Shown one piece after another: positions 30,534 to 41,408 of a stretch of 64,000 nucleotides of DNA. The notes under the pieces were generated by a model. That model did no database searches, was not told where the DNA came from, and worked only from the letters and a program-made list of their open reading frames with translations. The position numbers and the translations under genes were made by a program. Numbering within the stretch: the first letter of the stretch is position 1; every line of letters begins with the position of its first letter. This DNA comes from Doryteuthis pealeii (taxonomy: Eukaryota > Mollusca > Cephalopoda > Myopsida > Loliginidae), in NCBI GenBank assembly GCA_023376005.1, contig CM042160.1:83273272-83337271 (forward strand), read 5' to 3'.

Positions 30534-30929
30534 CTAGTACAAAATAAAAACACCTTCCGGGTGATGTAAAAATAGATTTTTGAAACATATCACCTGAGGG
30601 GTGGGAGTAAAAAATTCAATGTCAGCGAGTTTGTACCCTAAGTAAGTAAAATCATCAAATTCATTAAAGGATTAAAAAATAAAACAATTTGAAATGTAAA
30701 CTTTAAATATGTATTAAAATAAAACAAACTATATATAGATATATAATACCAGTCATGTATTTATTCAAAAACTTGTTTTAAAAAATAATGAGGACTGTCT
30801 AATGCTGCATATTCAAATTTTGAGTGTATTTATTCTATGTTATGACGCGATTTTGGGTAATGTGACGTAAACAGTGACGTAATTTTTGTTACAGACAAAA
30901 ACCGGAAGCGAATCTCCATTATTAATAGA
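30534..30929 (-). mobile_element. Helitron family B, complete non-autonomous copy
   Basis: The minus strand starts TCTATTAATAATGGAGATTC at 30929 and ends with a hairpin (CACCCGGAAGGTG), a T-rich spacer and CTAG at 30537-30534. 396 bp. The copy at 62565-62957 (393 bp) matches it end to end, which defines both boundaries. Confidence 0.8.
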
Positions 30930-31026
30930 TGTAATAACATCTACTGCATACCCGTGTCCCAAACAAGTACAATATGTTCCATGAACAAAACAGAGTGTAA
31001 TAACGAAAAGGTTAATAAAGACTTAC

Positions 31027-31234
31027 GGGCCTTCCATAGTTATTCTGTGATTTGCAATACAATTCTGCAGTATGAACAGAGCCGGGATGACTATGGCCCT
31101 TTATGCCCCTCAGAGAGAGCGAGGACCGAAAACCGATAGGTGTTATACCTTCGAAGACAGGGAACAAAAGAGATAGTTTGGAACGGTTTGAATTATCACA
31201 TGACCAACGAACACGTGGTGTGGGGGAGCCACGC
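31027..31234 (-). CDS. Immunoglobulin-domain exon (possibly gene 1)
   Basis: The minus-strand acceptor GATTGTCTCACCTGGAATTGTAG precedes 208 nt (one base plus 69 codons), followed by GTAAGTCT. The translation starts RGSPTPRVRWSCDN and ends SSLSLRGIKG, then SVHTAELYCKSQNNYGRP. GSPTPxVxW and SSLxL...YCxSxNNxG are the strand C and strand E-F signatures of an I/C2-type Ig domain; the first Cys would sit in the preceding exon. It is on the same strand as gene 1 and 12 kb upstream of the stalk exon. Its phase-0 end does not join the phase-1 start at 18706, so another exon must intervene if both belong to one gene. Confidence 0.6.
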
Positions 31235-31343
31235 CTACAATTCCAGGTGAGACAATCATGTTTGTTTCCATAAAATGGTTTGTAGTACATTTTGTGATGA
31301 ATAAAGCTTTTTAGGAAACACGCCGAATTGTTAATTGTATTTC

Positions 31344-31346
<3 letters not shown>

Positions 31347-31387
<41 letters not shown>

Positions 31388-31401
31388 CACAGAAACACAC
31401 A

Positions 31402-31437
<36 letters not shown>

Positions 31438-31468
31438 TACAAATACACACACACACGCACACACAGAT

Positions 31469-31501
<33 letters not shown>

Positions 31502-31603
31502 CACAGATACACACATACATACACACGCACACACAGATACACACATACACACACACGCACACACAGATACACACACACACACACACAGATGCACACACAC
31601 ACA

Positions 31604-31636
<33 letters not shown>
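31347..31636. repeat. (AC)n array with GCACACACAGATACAC unit
   Basis: About 290 bases of CA with recurring GATACACACA and CACGCACACACA variants forming a roughly 30-40 bp higher-order repeat. Open frames in both directions encode only Thr-His or Cys-Val repeats and are not genes. Confidence 0.9.
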
Positions 31637-31637
<1 letters not shown>

Positions 31638-31878
31638 GAAAAAAGAAAAAAAGAAAGAAAAGGAAATACAGTTTTAATAATCGAGTGATTCTTTAAGAAC
31701 AATGGTTTTATAAGATACGAGCAGAGCCACCTGGCATTGCCTGGGATTTTAAAAGTTAAAAATAAATCTCTTGTCTATATTCGTGAAGAGATTAATAGAT
31801 TAATAAATTAATAAAAATCCTTTTTCTACATATTTCTGTTATTATCATTAATTCTTCATATATTCTTTTTTTTTTAAA

Positions 31879-32128
31879 GTTGTTTTAGCTCAATCAGTAG
31901 AGCACCCGTCCAGGAATCGCAAGGTTCCTGGTTCGATACCGGTTCCCGCCAATTCAGCGTATGAGTAGCACAGGGATCTGTGCGGTAAAGTGAGGAGTTG
32001 ATGGTAGGTGTGGTGCTCCGCCTCAGATGCTAAAATAATCTCCTTGGTCTAGCACTAGTGAAAAGGGGATAGACTCCTTCGCTATCTGGCTGATACCGAC
32101 ATTAGGCCGCCCCGACGACTTTACTTAT
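31879..32128 (+). repeat. SINE family B, full-length
   Basis: tRNA-like head TTTAGCTCAATCAGTAGAGC (A box) and GGTTCGATACCGG (B box), then body GTATGAGTAGCACAGGGATC, TAGCACTAGTGAAAAGGGGA, ending GGCTGATACCGACATTAGGC, CGACTTTACTT. It is a SINE, not a tRNA gene: no acceptor stem closes and the body is shared by eight or more copies here. Confidence 0.8.
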
Positions 32129-32214
32129 ATCTTTTTTAGCTTTTCTTCAAGAAAATAGGGGGGGGGAGGTTTTGAACCCCCTCTTGGTCAAAAATAGGGT
32201 GCGGGTTATATTGA

Positions 32215-32490
32215 ACTTTGGCGCGTCGTGCAATGGTCATCGGTCAGAGGGAATGGACACGACAAGACGAGTTCAATTCCTGGACGAGGTTGTTTGCATT
32301 TCACATTGCACTAATACCCTTGGGAAAGGTATGAAGCCAACTATTGGGGATAAATAGTAGGGCTGGTTGGGTTCTTTAATCTCGGCTAGGTAACCAGTCT
32401 AGGAGAAGGAAAACTCTGAATTCAAGCCTGTTAAACTTCCGCCAAAGAAATTGACCATGTGTCACATCCTACTCTTGCGGAGGGACAGGT
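32215..32490 (+). repeat. SINE family A, full-length
   Basis: Head GCGCGTCGTGCAATGGTCAT, B box GAGTTCAATTCCTGGA, body GCATTTCACATTGCACTAAT, GGTAACCAGTCTAGGAGAAG, end GAAATTGACCATGTGTCACA, TCCTACTCTTGCGGAGGG. It defines the family together with the inverted copy at 32830. Confidence 0.8.
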
Positions 32491-32829
32491 AACTTTGTAT
32501 ATGAATAGATATTTGTATTAGGTGCCCCCTCCCCCCCCCCTGACCATACTAGGTGATAAGTCTATTAAGTTGGGTGTGAATAACATCGCGTGAGAAACAA
32601 TACCCGATAGATATAAATACACTCCCAAAATATCATTTGTTTCATTATTTAGTTAAAATTTAATGGTAAAACGAATGAAATAAAAAATGAATGAAATAAA
32701 TGAAAAATCCTTTCCAAGGGACCCCTCTCAAAAGTATTAAAACACTTTTTGAGAGTGGGGTCCCTGATAGAAAGTTTTTTCTCATCTATTATTAGACTCC
32801 TTTGAAGCATCAAGTTAATATATATATTT

Positions 32830-33107
32830 ACCAACCCCTCCGCACGAGCAGGATGTGACACAACGTCAATTGCTGAAGCGGAGTTCAACAGGTTTGAATT
32901 CAGAATTTTCCTTCTACTAGACCAGTTGCCTAACCAAGGTTAAAGAGCCCAGTCTGCCCTACTATTTATCCTTAGCTGGAAGGAGAGTAGGATTCATACC
33001 TTTCCAAAGGGCATAAGTGAAATGCAATTACCACATCCAGGATTTGAACTCGGGGTGACGAGTCCATTTCCCATGACTTTAACCATTACACCAAGCGCTT
33101 CCCTTCA
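32830..33107 (-). repeat. SINE family A, full-length, inverted
   Basis: Minus strand: GCGCTTGGTGTAATGGTTAA, AGTCATGGGAAATGGACTCG, GAGTTCAAATCCTGGATG, then the complete body and the CGTGCGGAGGGGTTGG end. It lies 340 bp from the + copy, tail to tail. Confidence 0.8.
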
Positions 33108-33152
33108 AGTTAATATAATTATTCTATAAGTTATTAGAGAAGATAAAATCCA

Positions 33153-33159
<7 letters not shown>

Positions 33160-33220
<61 letters not shown>
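33160..33220. repeat. (AC)n and (AT)n microsatellites
   Basis: AC 33160-33189, AT 33190-33220. Confidence 0.9.
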
Positions 33221-33222
<2 letters not shown>

Positions 33223-33334
33223 CTTGTCTGGTTAACTTTGTTTCACTATAATATTTGCATATTAACAAGGTCCATATTTACAGGATATTTTTTAATAGGC
33301 GTTCTCGATCGTTGTTAGAAAACGAAACAGATTT

Positions 33335-33660
33335 ATTGGACACTAAGACCCTCACCCACAGCCTCTAGCACGTATATGATGAAAAGTGTTGGGTGTTGCC
33401 ATAAGGGTGATAAGGTTGGGACAATCATATAGGTGCTAGGGTTTGACGTGACCAGCCGATTGATCGGAGAGGGCATCTCCGACCACACTTCTTGCCAAAG
33501 GGAAGTGTTGCATGTCATGGACTGCTCAGCTACCAGGCTTCCATCCTTAAGCATCACGGGTCACCATCCACGACCAACAGGTGGGAGGGGGGTCTTACTC
33601 CTCTGCAGAGGTGCAGTCGGTGTATTCTAAAGTCCCAGCCGACAGGGCTGTCTTCATTAC
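33335..33660. repeat. Interspersed repeat family D
   Basis: GACCCTCACCCACAGCCTCT, ATCATATAGGTGCTAGGGTT, TGACCAGCCGATTGATCGGA, CATGGACTGCTCAGCTACCA, CCTCTGCAGAGGTGCAGTCG: about two thirds of the family. 33670-34800 holds no gene or known repeat that I can support; 34430-34530 shares a short block with 3030-3125 and 56440-56540. Confidence 0.75.
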
Positions 33661-34805
33661 AAGTATCATACACGGGGCACCTATTTTTACGCATATGTAT
33701 ATAAATGTATTAAAAAAAATGAATTAAGTCGAAATTTGACATTTTAAGCCGACGTTATAAAGTTTCGGTTTTTTATTTAAACCATCAACAGGGCTATTAA
33801 TCATTGATTATATAAAAGGAAAACTGTAGACAAGCAAAAGCTTGCAAGCCTTTGTTTATGGTGTGTAAAGGCATTTGTTGATACTCGAAATGTAAGAAAA
33901 GATACAAATCAAAACGCTACGTAACGTTAGCGTCACCAGTCAAATGGTGTGACGAAATATCAATCCCAGAAATCATTGGTTTGTTGATGGAACTTCAAGT
34001 GTGTGTATTTTTGAATGTCCGAAATTTGTTAAATAGATACTTTTGATGTGATTAGTTAAAATAATTTATATTTACTGTTACAGATCATCAAAGGGATTGA
34101 CAAAAATGTTTTAGGTGAAACCTTTTCAAGTTGTTATGATGCTCCGGTGTGGGGTGGAGATGTTAGTGTCACTAGAAAGTTTCGGTAAATACCCCTCAAA
34201 GTTATCAATATCTCCGGGGCAGAATATACTATATTTTATTAGTAATTTTTTTTTTCAATCGGGTGGGTTAAATTTATTTTGTAAACACGGATTTTACGGC
34301 AACTTCGGCGGCTATATTAAGTTATATTTGATCAAAATTGACCGAAAAAATAGTTTTACATGTATTAAAAATAAATTACATGTGTAGTATTATTTATTTA
34401 TTTTTATTTTTATTTATTTCTATTTTTTTTTTATTACTGATGCTCATTATGTTACTACTTTTCGACTTAGACAAAAAATTGACCTTAAATAATCGATTTA
34501 ATTAATTCTGATTCGTTTTTAAAATGAAGAACAGACAAAAAAATGGGTATACCTCCTGTATGCATATGTGTACGTCAGTGTATTCATACATATGTGTGTG
34601 TAAGTGTATTCATCATATGTTTGTGTGCATGTGTGTGCATAAACATGTGCGTATATGCGCGTGAGAGTAAATACGTACTTTTGTGCGTGTATACGCATAT
34701 GTACACGGTGTGATAGAAATAATTGTCACCCCTGTGATGAAAGTGAAGTTAGGCAAGTGGTAATAGTAGCTCCATCTAGCTAATGTCTTACTATATATTT
34801 TTTTT

Positions 34806-35042
34806 AATTCGATCAGTTCCGACTAGGAACCACAAGGTTCTAGGTTCGATATCGACTCTCGCCAACTCAGCGTATGAGTAGCACAGGGATATATGCGGTA
34901 AAGTGAGGAGCTGATGGTAGGTGTGGCATTCGGTCTCAGACGCCAAAACAATCTCCTTGGTCTAGCGCTAGTGAAAAGGGGATAGGCACCCTCGCTGTCT
35001 GGCTGATACCGACTTTAGGCCACTCTGCCAAATTTACTTTCT
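34806..35042 (+). repeat. SINE family B, with scrambled continuation
   Basis: Head GACTAGGAACCACAAGGTTC, GGTTCGATATCG and full body to GCCACTCTGCC. Further head- and body-like pieces in mixed orientation continue to about 35275. Confidence 0.75.
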
Positions 35043-35410
35043 TCTACTTAAATAAGTTCCAGTTTCAATACCGGTCATTGTCAACTCAGCACACGAGATT
35101 GTTTTGGCACTTGGGATGGAACACCACACCTACTGTCAGCTCTAACGAAAATAGAGTTGCTTCCCTTGATCAGTGGGAGTGGGCTGATGGGAACCCGGAA
35201 GGATACTTTTGGATTGGGGTTCGTACTGAGAGGACTCAACTTACCACACGATTGAGCTAGTTAAGTCACTTTTAGGGTAGAAGCATTCTCTATCCTGTGT
35301 TAAATAAAACCTTGTTCATTTTCCAACAACCTGATCTTGCATTATCATTCAATATTCCATATTTTATCTATATGTAAAAACATAATACTTACTATCATAG
35401 CTTGGCCCGG

Positions 35411-35638
35411 GGTTATTTCCTATAAATCTAACATAAACAAAGGGGAACCACTCTTGACTGATAAATTATTTATTTTCCCATTAAACTAACCCTAAACCCT
35501 AACCCTAACTCTAAACCCTAACCCTAACCATAACCATAACCCCGTCTTCTTTTTTCCTAGTAGATCAATCAATAAATAGATAATTTATCAGTCAAGAGTG
35601 GTTCCCCTTTGTTTATGTTAGACTTATAGGAAATAACC
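35411..35638. mobile_element. Hairpin MITE with telomere-like core
   Basis: Inverted arms of about 65 bp start GGTTATTTCCTATAAATCTA and end in its complement. An 8-bp near-identical flank (TGGCCCGG / TGGCCTGG) suggests a target duplication. The core 35487-35545 has repeated CCCTAACCCTAAA units, like TTAGGG telomere DNA with variants. Other members: 44758-44969 (full) and 14568 (one arm). Confidence 0.8.
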
Positions 35639-36111
35639 TGGCCTGGTGTAGGTCGTACGTTTGCTAAGGGGTTAGTAAATACATATACGAATTAAGATAT
35701 TGAGAAGCGTCGTTTCTGGACAGTTGGCCAACGAATATCTACACCGACCCTATAAACCATATTATAAAGACCGATTGTTTAGTTTAGCTGCATAATAACT
35801 ATGACACAATAACAAGGTAACAATTAACCTCTAATGGTCAGTTCACAGGGAACTAGGCCAGAAAGTACCTAATCATTCACTGATAATTTTTAACGTGCGA
35901 CAAATAACAGTCACTGCAACACTCATGTGGGTCATGGTTATTATTAGAGACAATATTATTGAAGTCGACCAACCAAATCTTGCAGCTAAAAACGACAACA
36001 GAGCAATGCCTGTTTAATGATGTCGTCATCTACGAAGCTTAGTATGAGGCACCCAGTGAGAATCAAGCTCACTAACAATGGCCCGCAAGCCTAGCTCGCG
36101 ATGCATTATAC

Positions 36112-36302
36112 CACTCGAATACCCTTGGGAAAGGTATAAATCCAACTATTTTTCATCGAACTACGGGTAAATAGTAGGGCAGACTGAACTCTTAACCGTG
36201 GCTAGGTAACCAGTCTAGAAGAAGAAACACTCTGAATTCAAATCTATTAAATTCTGCTTAAGAAATTGACCTTGTGTCGTATCCTGCTCGTGCTGGGGAT
36301 TC

Positions 36303-36363
<61 letters not shown>

Positions 36364-36550
36364 ACGTCGTAGGAAATGAAAACGGTGACAACAGTTCAAA
36401 TCCTGTTTGCATCTTAATTGGCACTAATACCATTGGGAAAGGTATGAATCCAACTACTCTCCCTCCAGCTATGGGTAAATAGTAGAACAGACAGGAAAAT
36501 AACAAAGGAAAACTCTGAATTCAAACCTGTTAAACTCCGCTTAAGAAAAA
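36112..36550 (+). repeat. Two SINE A copies flanking (AT)n
   Basis: 36112-36302 is a headless SINE A. 36305-36361 is a pure AT tract. 36360-36550 is a second SINE A with a degenerate head (GTCGTAGGAAATGAAAACGG) and complete body. Confidence 0.7.
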
Positions 36551-36589
36551 AATTCCTTAATTTGTAGTGAAGAAAGAACAAGTTGCTCA

Positions 36590-36680
36590 CAGTACCTACT
36601 GTTGCTTAAGTGGTCACCCAATTAAGTCTTGAACTGGCATATTGTTGCTTAACTGGGATGTTCTAGCTAGGATACTAAAC
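36590..36680 (-). repeat. 5S rRNA-derived SINE head
   Basis: Minus strand CCCAGTTAAGCAACAATATG, then AATTGGGTGACCACTTAAGC. It is the 5S-like portion only, fused to repeat D-like sequence (CATCTGATGGTGAGGCTTCA) at 36680-36860. Confidence 0.5.
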
Positions 36681-37139
36681 TGCATCTGATGGTGAGGCTT
36701 CAGTTCTATAGATTTGAAAAATGTAGAGTATCCCTTTATTGCAATTACTCCCCCCCAAAAGGAATGTCCTGGGTCTGGCACAAAACTGTATTTGATAATG
36801 AGGCTCCAGTTATTGGTATCTGTAAAGTATGGAGTACCCCTTCATTACTTTTACACCTATCTAATTGTAAAGTAGACCTGTTTAAAAATTATTGAAAACA
36901 TTTAAAAAGAAAAAGGTAAAAAAAAGAAAGAGTCTCGGCTCTGCATTCTCATGAGACGGAGATTGTGGCATACACTGCTGAGGAGACCAAATAAAGTCGA
37001 AACAGCTGTCCAGTTTTCCGCATGCCGCACACGGTGTTTGCTGAATTTTCTGGTCTTGCTAATTTAATTTAATTAATTAATACATTCCTAAAGAGAAAGA
37101 GATATTTTTGAAAAAGTTTACCAAATTCTTTGAACCTGT

Positions 37140-37395
37140 TTAACAAGGGGGTAGGGGTGTAGAATTTACCGACTGCACCTCTGCAGAGAGGTAAGACCCC
37201 CTCCCCAATGGAACCACCTGTTGGCCGTGGGTGGCGACCCGTGATGCTTAAGAATGGAACCCTGTTAGGTTAAATAAAGAAAACGAGTTTTTAAAAGAAT
37301 CGTATCTGTCAAGAAAAAATAAAACAAAATGTCTTCAGCATAAAATGGCCCAATAAGGGTTGACATGCCGTAAAACCCAACCAACCAACCAACCA
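37140..37395. repeat. Repeat D end and shared tail motif
   Basis: 37140-37262: CCGACTGCACCTCTGCAGAG, CACCTGTTGGCCGTGGGTGG, GATGCTTAAGAATGG. 37330-37395: CTTCAGCATAAAATGGCCCA, GGTTGACATGCCGTAAAACC, then (CCAA)n. Confidence 0.65.
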
Positions 37396-37745
37396 ACAAG
37401 AAAGTCTGACATCTTCTCATAGAATGCGGAAATTTAGCTTTCATTATTTTTTTATTTTCAATGCAAACAATATGAAGGACTTATTTGAAAATTTCTTCAT
37501 GGATGACATTTTGTCCTTCTTGAGAGAGAAATAAAATTATACCAAAAATTATAAGCGTAAACACGATCAGTTCCATACAAATTAATTATTTCAAAAAAAT
37601 ATCCCAGAAGATCTTGACATATCGTTAAAACGAAATACTAAAAAACAAAAAACAAAACAAAACAAAAACAAAAACTCTAAACATCAACAATAATGTAAAT
37701 AAAAACGAAACAATGAATGCGATTCCTTAACCTCTAGGTATAAGA

Positions 37746-38245
37746 CAGGGTTCCTCAAACTTTTAAGTCCGTAGACCCCTATAAAAATTTGATTAACCTA
37801 TTATGGACCCTCTCCTTATATACACCAGTCCACTTTGTAGTTGTTTTGTTGCTACCAATTATGTAATTAATGAATTCTGCACAAATGTTTATGTAAAACT
37901 ATTAATTGTAAAATAACCATAAAATAAACAGTAAAGTAAACATAACATGTCAAAAAAGCTGCAAATATTTAATACTAACTTAATAACTTACCAAGGAAGC
38001 ACATTTCCTAATATGATGGGTGAAGCTGATGACTTTTGATAAGTTCATGAATATTGGGCTTAAACTTTTGAAAATATATTAACATGAACATGTTCTCCAA
38101 GATTCTTGTGGAATTAATTTCTTCTAATTACTAGGAAGGCTTAGTAGTTTCCATTGACCCCTTGTAGACACCTGAATAGTTACACCCCCCCTGAGTTGTT
38201 GAATAGACCCCAGGGGTTTTATGTAGACCATTTTGAGAAACCCTG
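37746..38245. mobile_element. Non-autonomous hAT element, 500 bp
   Basis: Terminal inverted repeats CAGGGTTCCTCAAACTTTTA and the complement of AAATGG..TTTTGAGAAACCCTG, of the hAT type (CAGGG..CTCAAA). The flanks are an 8-bp duplication, GTATAAGA (37738-37745) and TTATAAGA (38246-38253), with one mismatch. No transposase remains. Confidence 0.85.
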
Positions 38246-38302
38246 TTATAAGATACCCCTAAACATATTGACATACTGTTAAAATCAATCAATCAATAAA
38301 CG

Positions 38303-38545
38303 AGAGGTACAAATCAATTTAAATCACTGGTAACTTATGATATCCTGGGGTAACAGTTTCTATATTGCTAAACCAGCGGGTTGATATTGATGAACGAATA
38401 ATAATAAAAATACGATATGTACTTACTTATATTGGCGAGGGGTATACGTCAATTTAAATCAATGGTAAATTGTGATATCCTGAGGTAACAGTTTGTAGAT
38501 TGCTATCAACCCAGCGGATTGATATTGATGAACGAATGATAGAAA
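38303..38545. repeat. Tandem duplication, about 134-bp unit
   Basis: GAGGTACAAATCAATTTAAA ... GGTTGATATTGATGAACGAA occurs at 38303 and again at 38437, about 90 percent alike by eye. Confidence 0.75.
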
Positions 38546-38749
38546 TAAAAGTTTATAATTTTAGTCCCTTTTTCATTGAGATACGACAAAGGCAAATGAA
38601 AAACGGGTCGACTGCTTACGAGAGACAGACGACATTTTATTTCGTTGACGCTGATTGGTTTTAATGTGCATGAATGAAAGTCGAACAAATGTATTTTGAG
38701 AGTCGGGGTGGGTGGATGATTGTGGAAATAGTGGAAATATTTGGAGGGT

Positions 38750-38832
38750 GAAGAAGAAGAAGAAGAAGAAGAAGAAGAAAAAGAAGAAGAAGAAGAAGAA
38801 GAGGGGGGAGTAAAAGAAGAAGAAGAAGAATG
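38750..38832. repeat. (GAA)n microsatellite
   Basis: GAAGAA repeats with one GGGGGGAGTAAA interruption. Confidence 0.9.
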
Positions 38833-39211
38833 TAGAAAGAGAAGAAAGAAAAGAAAGAGAGGTGGGTGGAGAAAAAAAACGAGTAACGGGTGAAAATTTT
38901 CGGATTTGTATTAAAGGCTGTTCGGAAAATCAAATCGGATTTTCGGAGACAAAATAATTTAAAAAGACAACAACATTTAAATATAACAAAAATGATGACC
39001 CACTGTAGTACCTTTACTTACGAGTGCTCCGACTTACGAGTGTTTCGAGTTACGAGCTATCAGTCGGGCAATTTTTTGCTTTATGTTGAGAGCTAAACAT
39101 TTGAGGTACGAGTGAGCTAATGCTAATAAGTTTACGAAAAACATTTAATTTTCCAAATTTATTTTATTAAAAATATTTTTTAAAACAAAGACAAACAGAA
39201 CATAATAGATT

Positions 39212-39450
39212 AAGAGGTCAGTTTATTTCAGTCGGTAGAGCATCCGACCCAGAGCCACAAGGTTCCGGGTTCGATACCGACCCTTAACAACTCAGTTACT
39301 AAATTACTAAATGAGTAGCACAACTTAGATCGAACTGATGGTAGATGTGGCGCTCCAAAGCAATCTCCTTTGTCTAGCGCTAGTGAAAAGGAGATAGACT
39401 CCCTCGCTGTCCGACTGATACCAACAATAGGCCACTCTGCCGACTTTACA
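39212..39450 (+). repeat. SINE family B, full-length
   Basis: Head TCAGTCGGTAGAGCATCCGA and GGGTTCGATACCG, then the body to GGCCACTCTGCCGACTTTAC. This is the cleanest tRNA-like head in the window. 39000-39120 upstream has repeated TTACGAGTG.TCCGA motifs of unknown origin. Confidence 0.8.
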
Positions 39451-39488
39451 TTATGTTTTATTGTGTTTTATACAACACAGCGCTAGTA

Positions 39489-39895
39489 TTATTTGGATTA
39501 TTCGGACTGTTGTTCTCATCTTTATTGTCATCTTTACAACGTTTCGGCCGATGTGCCCTCCGACCTTCTTCGTGAATTTTGTCTTGAATATCTACCTTTT
39601 AACTTATGTGTGATTTTTTTTATACCTTGACTCATATTGCATTAAAAAAAACACAACTAAACACCTGTACCCAGCTATGGTTAGCGGAATGAGAACAGAA
39701 TCCCCCCGTGGATTGAATAAAGAGTTAGGTTCAAATTTCTGTGATGGCTCCCGATTACGACAAGAAGGTTACCGATTCCGAAAAAGTTCCCGAGTCTGAC
39801 AAGAAATACCTGAAGAAGGTCGGAGGGCACATCGGCCAAAACGTTGTGTATATAACAATAAAGATGAGAACAATAGTCCGTAAAATCCAAATAAT
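39489..39895. mobile_element. Inverted-arm element with hammerhead-like motifs
   Basis: Left arm (minus reading) and right arm (+ reading) each contain CTGAAGA-type box, A, GGTC..GGCC stem, (G/A)AAAC, GTT, GT. The left arm (39520-39585) has a damaged first box but GAAAC, GTT, GTA is kept. The right arm (39810-39850) has the first box intact but AAAAC. A third copy lies at 56690-56875. Confidence 0.5.
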
Positions 39896-40109
39896 ACTAA
39901 TTATCAACACCCATCAAAAAAAAAAAAAAAAATCAGAGAAATACAGTGCTATTTTCTTATTTAAAGCAATTCCTGATCTGAAGAGTTTGGTGCACCTCTT
40001 TATTCTTTGAACAGTAATGACGTTGTGGAGACAAGAAGCTCTCCTGTCACGTATACAGGAGACGCAAAGGTTTACGTGTTCCTTTTGTTAGGGCTAAACG
40101 GCTAAAGAT

Positions 40110-40382
40110 AAAGGTAATGATTACAGTCGTTGGAAATGGACTCGTCGAACCGAGTTCAAATCCTGGATGAAACTGCATTTCGCATAGCGCTCTAATACCT
40201 TTAGAAAGGTATGCATCCAACTATTCTTCCTCCAGCAATGGGTAAATAGTAGGGCAAACTGGGCTCTTTAACTCTGGTTAGGTAAGCAGTCTAGTTGAAG
40301 GAAAACTTTGAATTGAAACCTGCTCAATACCCCTTAAGAAATTGACCATGTGTCACATTCTACTCGTGCGGAGGGATTGGGA
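40110..40382 (+). repeat. SINE family A, nearly full-length
   Basis: Degenerate head AGGTAATGATTACAGTCGTT, B box GAGTTCAAATCCTGGA, complete body and GTGCGGAGGGATTGG end. An inverted copy of the shared tail motif follows at 40405-40470. 40500-41160 is unassigned. Confidence 0.75.
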
Positions 40383-41169
40383 AATATATATACGATACAA
40401 TATGGTTGGTTGGCTGGCTGGATGGTTGGTTGGGTTTTACAGCATGTCAACACTTGGGTTATTTTATGCTGAATACGTTTTTGTTTTATTCATTCTTTGT
40501 TGGGTATTCAAAATATCAGCCTAATATTAATTTATAGGGATGTGTGAGGTTAGGGTTTCGTCTTGTGAAGGTTGTCTTTGTAAGTTTGTCAGTTTGGAAA
40601 CTTTAGCTTTTTTGCTAATAATTTTACTTGCAATTGAAACGAACTTTGGCACTTTGTTGTTAAAGTCTGTTTATAGTAGAAATGTTACAGTTTATGGATG
40701 TCATAAATTGTTGTCAGGTCCTGTAGCGGGAATGGGGACCGTTATCTTTCAGATCAGGGTGTGGAAATCTACCAGTGACGGTTATACCCCCCCCCCCCTG
40801 ATCCCTGGAAAACGCTCAATGAGAAACACGTGATTAGTTTTATTTTTGAGATTCAGCCCGGCCGTCAAATAGTTTAGACGTGCTATGAGGCCGGTCTCCC
40901 CGTGCGGCGAATAAGAATCATGGGCTAGATAAAATAAAAGCTTGATCAAGCAACAAAATGTCTTGTTAATTCAATTAATTGCAATGACCAAAATCTGCCC
41001 AGGAAAAAGAAGCCATTAGAAGAAGAAGTTAGATAGAAGAACCCAACTAGACGAAATGTCAGTCAGAGAAGAAGAAGAGGAAATAGAAGACAGGAACCAT
41101 GGCAACTGGAAGAGTAAAGATGTCAACAAGTGATAAAGTAAGGCCAACTCCTAACCAAGTAAGTCTCTA

Positions 41170-41368
41170 ATCTGTCTGTCTGTCTTTCTCTCTCTCTTTC
41201 CTCTCTCTCTCTTTCTCTCTCTCTCATCTCTCTCTCTCTAATCTCTCTCTCTCTCATCTCTCTCTCTCTCTCTAATATATATATATCTAATATCTCTCTG
41301 CCTCTAATATATCTCTCTCTGTCTCTAATATCTCTCTCTCTAATCTCTCTCTCAAATATATATATATC

Positions 41369-41405
<37 letters not shown>
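41170..41405. repeat. (TC)n-rich array with ATATC interruptions
   Basis: CTCTCT blocks separated by TAATCTCTC and ATATATATC. Open frames encode only Arg/Glu-type repeats. Confidence 0.9.

Positions 41406-41408
<3 letters not shown>

Noticed and set aside
31311..31702. Open frames of about 95-123 codons in several phases on both strands over an AC array
   Set aside because: They encode only Cys-Val, Thr-His or similar dipeptide repeats of the microsatellite.
31888..31960. tRNA gene
   Set aside because: A and B boxes are present but acceptor and T stems do not close, and the same head plus body recurs in many copies: it is SINE B.
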